A DNA stretch of 64,000 bases from Hydractinia symbiolongicarpus. Lineage: Eukaryota; Cnidaria; Hydrozoa; Anthoathecata; Hydractiniidae. The stretch covers positions 22,655,501 through 22,719,500 of the forward strand of contig NC_079878.1 of assembly GCF_029227915.1 (NCBI RefSeq), written 5' to 3'. Position numbers and translations under genes: made by a program. The notes beneath the pieces are model-generated. The model had not been told where the DNA came from and ran no database searches. It was given only the letters and a program-made list of their open reading frames with translations. This document shows positions 22,297 through 34,379 of this stretch, in pieces (the stretch's first letter is position 1; every line of letters begins with the position of its first letter).

Positions 22297-22810
22297 AGAT
22301 GATGTGATATGTGTGAGAATTACGTTCCATTAAAAAAAGAAATATACAATAGTTTATTAAAAATCACGGCATGTTTTTTCATGTTCTTTGAACGGCGATT
22401 AAACGGGCGATACACAACCTATTTTGCCAAATATGATCCATTGATTCAAACTTTTTTTTTGATTCTAGCTACTTTGTCAAATTTAAATTTTATCTCGAAC
22501 AGTGTGATTTGAATTTTTAAACAACTTTTGAAATAACAAATTAAATTCGACAAATTATATCAAGAAAGGGTGATACACGATTTAATTTGTTGAATTCGAC
22601 AATTTGAATTTATGAACAAATTTATCGGGTATCGCCCGCCCTCGCCTATGTTTTTTTTTCACAAGATAACTCTATCGCCACTTCTAATTACATTAAACAA
22701 CGCAAACTACAGCCTGTTGTTACACTGTCAGAGCTGAAACAGCCTTTTTAATTTTACTGAATCCGCTCATAAATTAAGCTTAAGTGTAAAAAAATAAATA
22801 CTTCAGTTCC

Positions 22811-24214
22811 GGGCAATCAAACAATGTTGTAAAAAATCTAGCTTGCTAGTACACCTTGATAAACGCATTCTGAATTTCAATGTTACTTAAAGTATTTACA
22901 AACTAGTATTTAGTCCCGTGGAAGAATCTACTTAAGACACCGAATAAAAAAAACAACGAAATTCATTGCTCTTTTCGTCAAAAACGCTTTGTTGTTAATT
23001 CCATCCAAGAGGAAATAAATAAAATCAATATGTTTTTCATATAACAGTAAACATTAGACACGCGCTTTAAGGAATAATAAAAATTAATTACCCGTGACTT
23101 TTGTGTAATAAAGTTTTACATCATTACACAAAGGTTTTTATGAAAACAATAAAATAAATTAACCGTGATTTTTTAAAACAAAAATTTTAAATCAATTTGA
23201 AGAAGCACATAAAAGACAGAATAAAAATAAAATTTTAGCAAAAGTGACATGTTACCAAAAAAAACACATCCACTTTGCCCGTTAAAGACACACGGAACTG
23301 GCGTATTATTATTATGTAGATCCTTGAAGATGTAATATTCTTGCAACACAAGGTAAAGAATCAACTGTTCGAAAGCTGATACCAACAGCTATACGATACA
23401 CATACCCGGTTATATGGGGAATAAAATCAATACAAAAACCTGTCTCGATTTTTGAAATAATTAAAGTTGTGAGACTCATGTCGGCCTTATCCTTTGATTA
23501 CGGAAGCGTGGAAAGCAAAATCAAATTGCGAGATCTGTTCTTTTCTTTAGGACGTAAGTATCTGGTGCAATCACATAAATTTTGTCAAAATAATCCAAAT
23601 AATTAGAAGTAAATCAAAAACATAAGGTATTAATTTCTTTCAACATCGAAAGCGACTTTCATCAGTTGAATGTCCGAGGTATTGCGCTTCAATTGTGACA
23701 TTGTTTTTTACTTGATTTTCAACAGTGTATCTACATGATGCGTCGTCCAAGGCAAGTTAAATTCTAATTATTTTGATGATTTCCATCAGTAGTAACTACT
23801 AAAAGATTAATTGTGTTACCAGATGTTTAAAATATAGATAAGTATCAGCTAAGCACCAGCAAATTTGTATGTTTTTAGTCTCATTTTTTCAATGTATGCA
23901 ACTTTACAACAACGTTTTCTAACATTTGATACATACATCTTTTTGTTGCAGAAATGAAACTACCATGTTAAAAAACACATGGTAGCATTCAAGTAATGAT
24001 GAAGAAAAATATATCACAAAAGTTACTCATTTCTTTATTCTGGAATATATAGCCATTGCCAATTATAAACAAACACGTAAACAATAAGAAAGGTTAGATT
24101 ATTTAGAAAAGCTATTCTTTTTTTGCATTTTCCTTTTGACAGTGTTTGTTCTCCAGCAAAAAGGAGATGGATACAATATTAAAAATTGATCTCCCTTTCC
24201 TTGTTTCAATCACA
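22811..24214. other. Non-coding stretch
   Basis: AT-rich, with no exon, RNA gene or clear transposon terminus that I can support. Confidence 0.45.
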
Positions 24215-24574
24215 GGCATATCGACTCCATATTATTATAACGATTATCTGTCTGTAGTGAAAAGATGGCAGCTGTGAGTAGCGAGAGTGAAATGTTTCAA
24301 ATCTTTTTAAAAATCTTAGAACTTTTCCAAGTTCTAGTACAATCCTGCTGTGCTACAGCAGGACCTCAATATTAGACGAAGTACGAGAAAAGTCAACAAA
24401 AACAATCATGTCACCAAACATGGAATTTGAAACGCTGGATTTTGGCATATCGACTCGCTATTATAATAACGATTATCTGTCTGTAGTCAAAAGATGGCAG
24501 CTGTGAGTAGCGAGAGTGAAATGTTTCAAATCTTTTTAAAAATCTTAGAACTTTTCCAAGTTCTAGTACAATCC
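24215..24574 (+). repeat. 131-bp direct repeat flanking a LINE piece
   Basis: 24215-24345 and 24444-24574 are both 131 bases long and differ at only a few positions. Between them, 24348-24443 is almost identical to 26688-26786 inside the LINE relic 2.3 kb away. The 131-base unit also resembles the interior of the Helitron-like element at 27554-27653 (shared patches TATTATAA and AAAGATGG.AGCTGTG). Confidence 0.85.
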
Positions 24575-24579
24575 AGAGT

Positions 24580-25620
24580 ATAATGAATAATTGCCTCTGT
24601 TACACACATTTGTATATTACCTGCTATTGAAAACTTTGCTGCGTGCACCCTTGAGATCAACTTAAATAAGAAATTTTAAAAAAATTAAGAAATTCTGCAC
24701 AAACAAAAGCATAACTGCGCTCTGATGTGTTTATGAAACAAATGGTTATTGATTTTCAAAACAATTTGGGGCTCAACCGGGATTTGAACCCGGGGCCTCT
24801 CGCACCCAAAGCGAGAATCATACCACTAGACCATTGAGCCACACTTATCTAGGGCTATTGCTTGCTTATAAGAAATATTTTTCTCATAATGTGTACAAGT
24901 TATTTCATTAATTGAATACGCTTGATCGCTTATCATTCAGAATTTTCTCTGTTTTAACTCAGCCGATCAACTCACTTTAAGCATTACCATTTTTGCGCTT
25001 CCCTAAACTTATTCCCCTCCTGCTGTCCCTACAATGTTACAAGATTATAGTTACAAACTAACTGCCGCCTCATACTTAAACATTGAGTTACTTGTTCGTA
25101 TTGGTTATTGTATTTATCTGTTAAAGTATGCTGTGATTCAAAACAATGCAAATGTTGAGTTTCATGGAAATTTTAGACAGAAATGTTTATTTCATATTAC
25201 CCAATCGAAATATCTAAAACAAGATATGCTTCCCTTTTTCCTTTGTATGGCTAATCGACAATGACTATATTGATAATTATGTTGAAATATGTAAAAATTA
25301 GGTTCCATTGACAAGAAAAGAGAAAAAAATTCAATAGTTTATTAAAAAATTACGGCATGTTTGTCCCACTTTCTTATGAAAAACACGGCAATTATACCGG
25401 CGATACACAATTTATTTTGTCAAATATGATTTATTGAATCGAAAACTTTATTGTGTTGTATTCTTTGATTTTACTTGTGAAAAACACATTTTATCTCGAA
25501 CAGTGCAAATTGCAAATTTTTTGAAAAAAAAATAAAAGGATTGGTGTTTCTTCGACAAATGTATTGAAATCTTGAATTTAATAATTAAACTCGACAAACT
25601 ATATCAAGAAATGATAGTTT
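24580..25620 (+). repeat. tRNA-Pro duplication unit C
   Basis: Starts with TAATGAATAATTGC and TGTTACACACA, as does unit D at 27975, and ends with the shared tail (TTCCATTGACAAG, CAATAGTTTATTAA). It carries the tRNA at 24769. No Tigger-like MITE is present. Confidence 0.7.
24769..24840 (-). tRNA. tRNA-Pro (UGG)
   Basis: Consensus 72-base copy with anticodon TGG, intact promoter boxes and full stems. The minus-strand 3' flank has a GTTTTG run about 8 bases on. It lies in unit C. Confidence 0.93.
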
Positions 25621-27520
25621 AATGGGATGATCAAAGAAGGTGAAGAGGAAACTGTAAGATCAATATGGGTACTATTTAACAAAATACTAAGAACGCTAGA
25701 GATACCTCAACAGTGGGAGAACATGCGAATAAGGTCAGTGTGTAAGAATAAGGGCCTAAAGAGACTGTTGAAAAACAGAAAGGGAATACCTTTTCAGGGG
25801 AAAAAAATTCAGAGAAAAGTGACTAAATTTTGTGCAAGTGACTTAATTTTTTGCCGACCAAAATTTTCCTCCATTATTTTTTCCCAACCAGTACTTTTCC
25901 CCGATTTATTTATACCCAACTAAGAATTTACCCCGACATTTTTCTTTTATCCTAAATTTTTTTTATTCTTACCGCCTTAATAAATTGCAAGGAAGATTAC
26001 AAAAAAGAATCGGGGACATAAAAAACATAATGGAAACAAAAAGAAACAATATTTTGTGTTTAAACAAACATGAAACAATCATACAACTCAACATCAGTAA
26101 ATCGTTTAAGTCAAACAACGAATGTTCTTTTAGTTCTTTTCATTTCAAGAGGCGAGGAGTGGGTTGTCAATTCTATGATAGAATTAGTTAGCCTCTTCTA
26201 CGACTTCAGTGATACCTGCTACTTTAAAGCCATTAAAAACCAAATCATTACGCCCTTGCAAGTACTGGTACATCTCAATGATCCACTTGACATGTAAGGG
26301 TTTGACTTGTGACAAATTTATTCTTGTTTTTTATAACTATCGTAGGGAAAGATTTGAAAAGATTGTACTACAAAAGATACAGGACACAATGGAAATAAAT
26401 AAGCATTAAAAAGAATGATCCACAAAACAATAATGGACAAAAATAGGTTGCAAAAAAGGAAGACATATGCTGTTTGCTGATGCAGAGAAGTGCGCTTTGA
26501 TAAACTTTGGCTATAGTACTGTATCATACACCTGATAAAGGATTGATTAGGAAAAAAGAGGAAGTGTTAATATATGGACTTAACCAAAACTTAACCAAAA
26601 AGTAACGATAATTGTTACACCACTTGGAAAAACAGAAGAAATAAATGTTGGAAGCGTGGTGAAACAAGAAACATTATTCAGAATATAGCTGTGCTGCAGC
26701 AAGACCTCAATATTAGACGAAGTACGAGAAAAGTCAACAAAAACAATCATGTCACCAAACATGGAATTTGAAACGCTGGATTTTGTAGATGATAGAGGAC
26801 CAGTTAAGATAACGAGACAATAGAGGAAGTAGGAAAGAACCTTGCAGAGATGAAAATAAAAAAAAAATTTAACATAGAAAAGATTCATGATTCATGAAAT
26901 AAGAACCGATAGAAAGGGAAAAAAAAGAAGCAGTAATATACAGCAAAAAGGGTGGATCGACAAAATAGAAAAGTATAAATACCTGGGGAAATAAATTGGA
27001 GGGAATGGAAAAATTAAGGCACAGATAGATGAAATCGAAACACAAGGTGAAACTAATATAAAGGAAGGAAGCAAAATTGGAAAGAAAGAACTAGTTGGGA
27101 GTATGACAACAGAAACCGTACTGCTACTGCATGAAAAAACTGTAGTAGGTTCCATAACATACAATTTAGACTGTTGGACGAAAAAAACAGAAAAGCAGAG
27201 AAAGATACTGACAGCAATGCAGGGAAAAAAAGTGAAAAGGTACTAAAACCTCCAAAAACAATACCATACATGGGGCTGACGAAAGAACTTAGCTTATGAA
27301 CCACCGAGAGAAAAATTTATCTATTAAAGATTTATGCTGTATCAAAATCTGATGCGGTCTGATGATAAAAGGGCTTGATATTTGATGACCAAAAGGAAAG
27401 TGAACAGAAAGAATGGCATAAGGAGACGGAAAGGTTACGATGGAGCTTGACAATGTGAATACAATGACGAAAGCAGAATAAAAGAACTAGGTCACGGAAA
27501 AAAGATTGAGGAAGAACTAT
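25621..27520 (+). mobile_element. Dead LINE (non-LTR retrotransposon), RT and C-terminal region
   Basis: Translated plus-strand pieces in shifting frames follow the order of a non-LTR reverse transcriptase. The first is WVLFNKILRTLEIPQQWENM with KNKGLKRLLKN near 25660-25780. Next comes GRHMLFADA-type sequence near 26460, then FVDD near 26782 (the RT active-site type). After that are a KYKYLGN-like stretch near 26975, a KTVV..ITYN..CWT stretch near 27140 and a TIPYMGL-like stretch near 27260. The frame is broken many times and about 600 bases near 25800-26400 do not align to coding sequence. It is inert. Confidence 0.7.
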
Positions 27521-27553
27521 ATCTCTTGTTACCTGTTTTCATCGCTGATCGTC

Positions 27554-27653
27554 TCTATATTATAATGATGGCCATCTCTTTATGATCCAAAGATGGTAGC
27601 TGTGGATAGCAAGAGTGGAATTCTTTCCGAATTTGCCATGGGTTAGCGACTAG
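27554..27653 (+). mobile_element. Helitron-like short element
   Basis: Starts TCTATATTATAATG and ends GGGTTAGCGACTAG, followed by T. These are the ends seen in the better copy at 56231-56348. The terminal hairpin is degraded. The interior shares AAAGATGGTAGCT with other members. Confidence 0.5.
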
Positions 27654-27974
27654 TACGGTAACACACGTAAAAAAATATGGAATAGCATACAAGTACTTGC
27701 ACAAATTTTAAACTTACATATCTATCGTATCAGTTTTATCTTTAATTCGCTTCTTTATATTACCAGTATTTATTTTCTTTATGATTTTACGAAAAAAATT
27801 TAACGATTCATTAACATTAATTGGACAATTGAGTTCAATCATTAAATTTAATTTTAATGAAAATAATTTCGTACATTTAAAAATTTTTATTGCTTAAATG
27901 CTACAGCAAACGTTGATTCTCTTAAATTGTTCAAAAAAAATTACAACTTGTACAAGTCTTGCAAAAGCGTGCGC

Positions 27975-28990
27975 CCAATGAATAATTGCGACTGTTACAC
28001 ACAAACTAAGTAGACTAAGTAGAATAATTTAAGTGGGGATATTTTTAAAGAAAGCAGCAACAATATTGAATAACTCGACTTGAACGCTAAAGAAATCGTT
28101 TAATCGTTTATAGAAAAGTGATCAATCAAAAAGAAAAACAGACTGAAGTGAATGTTGTTTTGTGTTAAAAGCGACTCTGAAAATTTTATTTTAATATATA
28201 ACGGCAGTATTGATCGTCCATTGAATGGAAAAAGTATGAAGAAGATCCGAGAAATATTGAATTACTATTATAGAAATGTTAGACCATGTATAGAGCCTAT
28301 ATTTGTTTTTTATTCTCATTAATTTGCACATTTATTTTGTATAAACACAAAAGCATCTTATATTAAGTGTTTAGATAAAAAAATGTTTGTAAAATATGCA
28401 ATTTTGAAAATAATTAGGGGCTCAACCGGGATTTGAACCCGGGGCCTCTCGCACCCAAAGCGAGAATCATACCACTAGACCATTGAGTCACAATTACCTA
28501 CTGCTATTGCTGTTACTTATAAAAAATATTTTACTCATAATAGGTACAAGCATTTTCGTTGATCAAATACGCTTGATCGTTTATCATTCAGATTTTTATT
28601 TGTTATAATTCAGCCGATCAACTCACTTTAAACATTATCATCACGTCTTTCTACACTTCTCTAAAAATTTTCCAGTTCCCCTTACCATTACATTAAGACT
28701 ATCCCTGCAAGTGCCTTCCCCTACTCAAACATTGAGTTATCTATTTTAACTGGTTACTGTCTTAGTCGATTTAGCATCCTAGTTTTATTCGAGACAGAAG
28801 AAAAATGTTAAATTTCATGCAAATTTAAGACAAATGGTGAATTAGGAATAAAAATTAAAGTGACACAATATAAAAAAAACCAGATTGGTGGACGTTTTTT
28901 TCGGCAAATCTTAGAAGTTAAATATATTTAAAATCGCGACTTTAACAAATTAAAATCGACAAATTAAATCAAAAAAGCATCACTCTCTTT
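27975..28990 (+). repeat. tRNA-Pro duplication unit D (empty MITE site)
   Basis: Related to units A-C. At 28270-28300 the sequence matches both sides of the Tigger-like insertion in units A and B (TATAGAAATGT before, then a single TA, then CCTATA..TATTTTTTATTC-like sequence), but without the MITE. Unit D therefore keeps the pre-insertion state at this point. Confidence 0.65.
28418..28489 (-). tRNA. tRNA-Pro (UGG), variant acceptor
   Basis: Matches the consensus except at the 5' end, which reads GACTCAA instead of GGCTCAA. This makes an A:C mismatch at acceptor pair 2:71. Anticodon TGG, T and D arms and promoter boxes are unchanged. It may be transcribed, but processing or charging could be reduced. 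Confidence 0.85.
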
Positions 28991-29530
28991 AGGCATTTTT
29001 GTAAAACAAACTTTGGTGTCATTTCAGTCAAGTAACACTATCGCAACCAAAGCAGTCATCTCAAGCATGAGATCGTGATTTCTTTTTTGTCTGCAATATC
29101 CGAAAAATGTCAAAGTACTTGAAACTGTGTCGTTGCTCGTCGAGATAGACGTAAATTCAGATTTTCGTGTTCGCAAGGTTTGTTGCAATTGTAAAAATTG
29201 TTAGCAATCTCATCTGGAATTTTTAATGATTTCGAGATCTCGTCTTTACAGACAAACGGCGACGAGAATTAACTGGCATTTATTGTTATCGGCACCCATG
29301 TGGTTCTTGTTCTTTTGGGGCTCATAAATAGATACATGGATGGGTTTTGCATATCTATTTCGTAGGTGCTAAAAGCTAGCCAGCAAAACAACAATTATAT
29401 GTATGAGAACGTGTTCAAAAAGTAGAGTTGCCTTGTTTCTAGGTTAACACTAGTAATATTATATATTGCAATCTAAACACGCTACGTAATATACTATCGC
29501 ATTCGAAAGACAAAGAATGTCTATGGAATC
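28991..29530. other. Non-coding stretch
   Basis: No gene recognised. It may include more 5' sequence of the Penelope-like relic that follows, but I cannot align it. Confidence 0.4.
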
Positions 29531-29534
29531 AAGG

Positions 29535-29800
29535 TAATATTGTCTGCAAAATTCTTTCTCAGAATTGTGATGCTCTTTATGTCTGTAAAATGAAACGAAT
29601 GCTCAAACAACGTGTATAAGAGCACAAAAAGTACACACAAAGAAGTCATTGTGGACCATAAATGGAAGAATAATCATATTATTGACTGAGGTAATAAAAA
29701 GATCATAGACCGAAAGTTTGGTTGGACAGGAAGAAAGGTGAAAGAAATCATGTATAGACAGAAGTACTCATTTATATCAATAGTATTTCTTATTAACTTT
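29535..29800 (+). mobile_element. Penelope-like element relic, GIY-YIG endonuclease part
   Basis: Plus-strand translation gives CKILSQNCDALYVCKMKRML then KQRV, a stop, and EHKK. Shortly after, in another frame, come VDHKWKNNHIID and KKIIDRKFGWTGRKVKEIM. The order C..C.ALYVG-type strand, K.R.LKQR..EH, A.H.W...H.I.W and K.IDRE....R..KE is that of the GIY-YIG nuclease at the C-terminus of Penelope-like retroelements. The catalytic YVG glycine is Cys here and stops interrupt the frame, so it is dead. Confidence 0.65.
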
Positions 29801-31837
29801 CAGAAATATATGGTTATCCGCATTTCGCAAAGGGAATATTAAAAAAAAGTGGAAAAGGCTTCGAGGCAAACGTAACAGAGAGCAAACTTTTAACAAAAGT
29901 AAAGATTTTAATTTAATTCTATTGTTTCCATCCAATTTCGTAAAATGTTACTTTAAATGCTGCAATATGATTGATTGATTTCGATCCTTTAATTATCCCC
30001 TCAACTAATAAATAGTCATGAGATGATTTTTATCATTGCCCGTCGATGACATCTATAGTTGTTGCAACATACCCTAGTTCGCTTGTTCATGACATGATAT
30101 ATCTGTTATTGGTTGAACAGATAATTGGTATTATTCTAAAGTCACTTATTGTTGTATAAAATGTTTACTGTTGATGATTGTAATGTCGTAAAGACATGGA
30201 CGATGAAGAGGACTTGGGCAGAAGAAGAGGGACAATTTTGATGACACGAGAGTTATGATAGTGAATAGAGAGAAAGAGATAAACAGAGATATATTGTAAA
30301 CACGTGTTCTTATTTAACCTATTTTCCCGATATTAAAATGGCTAATATTTCATCATAAGCTCTAATCGCTTTTGGGACGGCTTTTGTCAGATTTAACAAC
30401 AGAGCATAAACGGTATAAGTCCAATTTCCCTACATTTTGCCTGTAGTTTTCGAATTTAGGTATCCCACTTTCCATTAAAAATGATCAAGTACTGGGTAAG
30501 TGGAGTATTGCATATTGCAAATATACATATTGAAGGGACTTTTAAATCAATTTCCAGCTACGCACGATTCGGTTCCTTAAATTTTAGGAAAGAATGACTG
30601 GACTATTATTTTCGTTGCTGTACCGTCTAATAGTGATCCTCGGAAAAGAACTGTCCGTTTTGTTGATGGGTATAATAACATCAGTATTCAATACACATGT
30701 TACAAAATGAAATTTCAAGTAACTGCAAGTACCCTTAATAAACTACTATCTATTTGTACAGTGCATAATTTCAATGATTGTGACGTGTTGAATGTTTACG
30801 TGCAAATCTGTGAAAGCAACTACGGTAACTAATTGGATTTTCAAACGTTTAAATATCCCAACCAAAAAAGAGGTGGTCAGAGCTTCGTTTTATGGTTAGA
30901 ACCGAAAGATGTAATAAATATTCTAAAAAAATAAACAAAAAAATACAAAATATTTATATATCAAGAACTAATACCAAGGAAGGTGATGACAACATATTAC
31001 CAATTGAGGATCGTGTCACTGGAATAACAAACGTAAAGATAAAAAAGACAATAAAGATAGAAAAAAGGTTCTTCCAGAAATATTGACGCACGTGTCATTA
31101 AATTTGGTACTTTTTTGTAAAACGTTGCATTTAAATATGCTCCAAGTAAAGAAAAAAAATAGTGAAGTCATTGGTATCAGAAGTGCAAAATATCGGATAT
31201 ATGAGGTTGAAACATTTTAAAGGTTGTTTGTTTACCAAAAAAGAAGCTATATGTAGTAGGTGAAATCTTTCTGGCCGTAATAAAAAAACAATAGTTGGCC
31301 AATTCATTTTAGCTAACGAGGACAGTATTTTTTTAATTCAGAGAATACAGGTGGTTTATATAATAACAGTTTAATTTTGGTTTATTATTTACGGCGTATG
31401 ATTTGAAAATTATCGCGAGAAAAAACAAATGAAATTTCTTTATTTGGAATATTTTGAAATATAAATTTGCGACCTAGCATAATTTGAGATAATTACGTAG
31501 GATAATTTGAGAACATAAAACTAATTTAGTTGTGTTTCTATGTATTCTCTTAAGTGGATGTCCTTAGTTTATTTATTTGTTGTTCAAGTTGTGTTTAAAT
31601 ATAGATTTATGCTCTATGTCAATTAACTTAATTAGTTCATGTTGTGTATGTAGTTTTATTTAGTCTATCGTGTTTTATTTCCACTGTGTACCTAAGTGTT
31701 CCCTTAGGGAGTTTATGTAGTGTGTATTTTTTGTATTTCCTCAGGGTATTCATGTATTGTGGTGTACAGTTTTTTTGTTACAATTTTAGTTGTTTTACGT
31801 TAGAGTGTTTTGTATTATGCCTTTTTGTGTCAGTATA
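29801..31837. other. Non-coding stretch
   Basis: No supported exon. The K- and N-rich open frame at 30892-31086 has the composition expected of AT-rich non-coding DNA. Confidence 0.45.
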
Positions 31838-32362
31838 CAGTAGACGTCCGTTAATTCGAATGCCGCTTCATTCGAACTTTCCGTTATTTCGAACAAATTC
31901 CCAAAGTCCCTTGAGTTTGGTTTAATAAAGTCTTATATTTTGAGCTGCTTAATTCGAACTCCGCTAATTCGAACATTTTGCTAATTCGAACAATTTTTTA
32001 GTCCCAAAGATGCATTATGCTCCCTAATTCGAAATTTTGTGTATCGATAAATAAAATCTTAAGGGAAGATAAAAAAAAAACGTTTTCATTTTTATTCATT
32101 TTTATTGCATCAATGGTGGCAAAATTTCTTTTAATTTATCAATTAAATGAAGTGTACAAGGAATTTGGAGGCCTTGCCCATCACCAAGCAAACAACGTTA
32201 AAAGATTTTCATAAAAAGTTGTAGTAAAGTTATGATAAAGTTTTATTAGCATAACACCTTCAAACGTTTATTAAAATTCTTGTTTTTTCTGAACTTCCGA
32301 TAATCTGAACATTCGTTAATTCGAACAAAAAATTTAGTCCCCTGCGTGTTCGAATTATATAG
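31838..32362 (+). mobile_element. Tigger-like MITE, second family
   Basis: Begins CAGTAGACGTCCGTTAATTC after TA (31836-31837). It ends with GTCCCCTGCGTGTTCGAATT near 32338-32357, roughly the inverse of its start, with TTCGAAC subterminal repeats at both ends. The far right terminus (ATAG before TA) has lost the exact ACTG. No transposase frame is present. Confidence 0.65.
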
Positions 32363-32930
32363 TATCATGGCATTTTGTTTTATACTCTGCCTGCTTTTTT
32401 TTGTTGGTTTTTATATTTAATAAAAAAATTAACGCTTAGTTAAAATGTAAATAATGAAGCAAAAAGACGTCTAACGAGATATGAAGAAGTTTTATTGCAT
32501 CGCCATATTGTGGAAAGGGGATGGATACGATGTAAAATGATTTTTTTTGTTTTTGTCTCGATTCAACTTTTTTATGTCGATATGCTGGATTGAATTTCTG
32601 ACTTAGTTACGTATTCTAGTGTTCTGTAACACTAGGATAGTTAACTTAAGAATTGGTAGGATAACAAGAAGAATGCAAGGTGCTTTTAATTCCAAAAATA
32701 AAACAGACATTTACAAAAAGTGAAACAAAGTAAAGACACTAATAAATAACAAGAAAAACAACAACAACAGCGCAAAAACAATTTTCTATTTTTAATAAAA
32801 GCTTTTTGCAAAGAAGAAAAAGAAAAGAAGTCAAACATTGCAATTTATGATCACGTTCTCGGCTTTTTAATGGCTGAATATTTTTACTTCGTTAACATAG
32901 ACTTTCTAATATCCCACGTCGTAAAAATTA
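32363..32930. other. Non-coding stretch
   Basis: AT-rich, with nothing supported, up to the 3' end of the minus-strand gene at 33 kb. Confidence 0.45.
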
Positions 32931-32933
32931 CAA

Positions 32934-32939
32934 TTTATT
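32934..32939 (-). terminator. Polyadenylation signal, orphan gene
   Basis: AATAAA on the minus strand, about 80 bases past the TAA of the exon at 33018-34188. Confidence 0.55.
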
Positions 32940-33017
32940 TTAATTTAAAAATTACAAAACATTTAATTATTATGAAATATGATATTGTCAATGCAGAATA
33001 TATTATTCCAGGACTTT

Positions 33018-34188
33018 TTAATACTTCCCTGTGCCGAAAGTGACTTGTTTTCGTATGTACTCCACGATTGCAGCTTTGACATCGTTTGCTTGCTCTTCTG
33101 TCATGAAATGATTCAGTAAACAGGTCATCATTGTCGAGAAATTTCTTTTCGCACCATAAGCGCACTCTCTTAAAAATTTCACATACGCTTTATGCAACGT
33201 TGCTACAATAGTAAAACCATCTGGACTTTGGTGCATAAATCGATACATCTTTGCCATTTTTTTGATAGTATCATAATCTCTCAGATTCAAATGTGTGTTA
33301 GATTGGATGACATTGTCAAGCTCTACAGATGCTAAGCATTTGTTGGGATTGTCTGTTGGAAATAGACCAATTTCACTGATGTCAAAGTTAGCAGCGTTTA
33401 CGTTTCTCTGCGACTCTTTTATTGCTTTCATCAAGTTGACGATATCAATGTTGAAACAAACATTGTATTTATGCTTGGAAGATTTGTTTTGGTGCAGCAA
33501 TAAGCAATAAAATAGTTGACCAATTAAGTCAGAATCAAACGCTGCAATTTTTCCTTCGTATACATCACCCTTAAGGGCAGATTCTGGGTTTGGACAGGAA
33601 ACATATTGCATTGAACGGAATGATATGTTATCAACAAGAACTTCAATGGTAACCTTATGGTCAGTATCCTTGTAAAAGAATTCTCGGGCTACAAAAAAAC
33701 CATCATCCTCGTCTAAAAATATAGGACCTCCTTCCTCCTTGATATTTATTTGGTGTAAGTCGTATTTCCTTGTTGTTGTTAATACTCTCACCGTTTGCTG
33801 CTTTTTGTATTTAAGGAATTCCACAATATAGAAATTACAATCAGAATACATGCTGAGGTCAAAGCTCGTGAACTGGACGTTACCTTTTGAATTCTTTGCA
33901 GCTTGTCCCAAACCAAACGTTGGAGAGACAACTAATACACCTTCGTTATGTAAAGGATGCAATTTCTGCTCTTTTACAACTGAGAAGGTAGTTAATGGCT
34001 CATAGGTAATTCCATTGTTTAGGATTAGAAAGGCATTTTCAATGGTTGTGATGTAGGAAAAGCCTTTAAATGGTTTGTATTTCCTAAAGGTTATAGTTGG
34101 CTCCATCCAAGTGTAATATGAAGGGCAAGGTTGTTTCTGGTCATATACATCAGGGATTTCAAACAATTCATACCATTCCCAATTTATT
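33018..34188 (-). CDS. Last exon of an unrecognised 400-residue-class protein
   Basis: On the minus strand a clear acceptor (CCTAATTTTTTAG) ends at 34189. The exon runs 389 in-frame codons to a TAA at 33018-33020. It begins INWEWYELFEIPDVYDQKQP and ends VTFGTGKY. No in-frame ATG opens it, so the start must be upstream. The protein has a beta-rich first half (several WMEPTITF and NFYIVEFLKY-like strands) and a helical last third with few charged clusters. No transmembrane segment, known catalytic motif or repeat stands out, and I recognise no family. The length of the open frame in AT-rich DNA, with matched splice phases and a polyA signal, argues for a real gene. Confidence 0.8.
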
Positions 34189-34379
34189 CTAAAAAATTAG
34201 GGAAAATTTTTAGAAATATAAATGTAGATGAATAGTTAAAATATAAATATGGATAATTCTCATCACCAATTTATTTGCTCCTATGATGTGATTTAAGGAG
34301 AAATGTTATCCTGTTGTTCTTTTGGTTAAACACAAGAATTATTTATTAGCAATGTGAAAGCTACATTTAATAAACATAC

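Larger units (their letters stand above)
21365..22810 (+). repeat. tRNA-Pro duplication unit B
   Basis: Second of the four related units, with the MITE, the tRNA and the tail in the same order as unit A. A 14-bp inverted repeat (22266-22279 with 22283-22296) sits in the tail, where unit A has only part of the sequence. Confidence 0.75.

Noticed and set aside
26892-27304. Long minus-strand hydrophobic frames
   Set aside because: They are antisense to the purine-rich LINE relic, which gives artificial S/F/L-rich frames.
2634-28489. tRNA-derived SINE family
   Set aside because: The copies share both flanks, the same strand and a local distribution, have full tRNA structure, and lack a common A-rich tail or short target duplications.
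31644-31925. Hydrophobic 93-codon plus-strand frame
   Set aside because: It is T-rich non-coding sequence running into the Tigger-like MITE, with no splice signals or family resemblance.
34164-34169. A start codon for the orphan gene at 34166
   Set aside because: The codon there is TTG, and the frame is open upstream to a splice acceptor at 34189-34190, so this is an internal exon and not a translation start.
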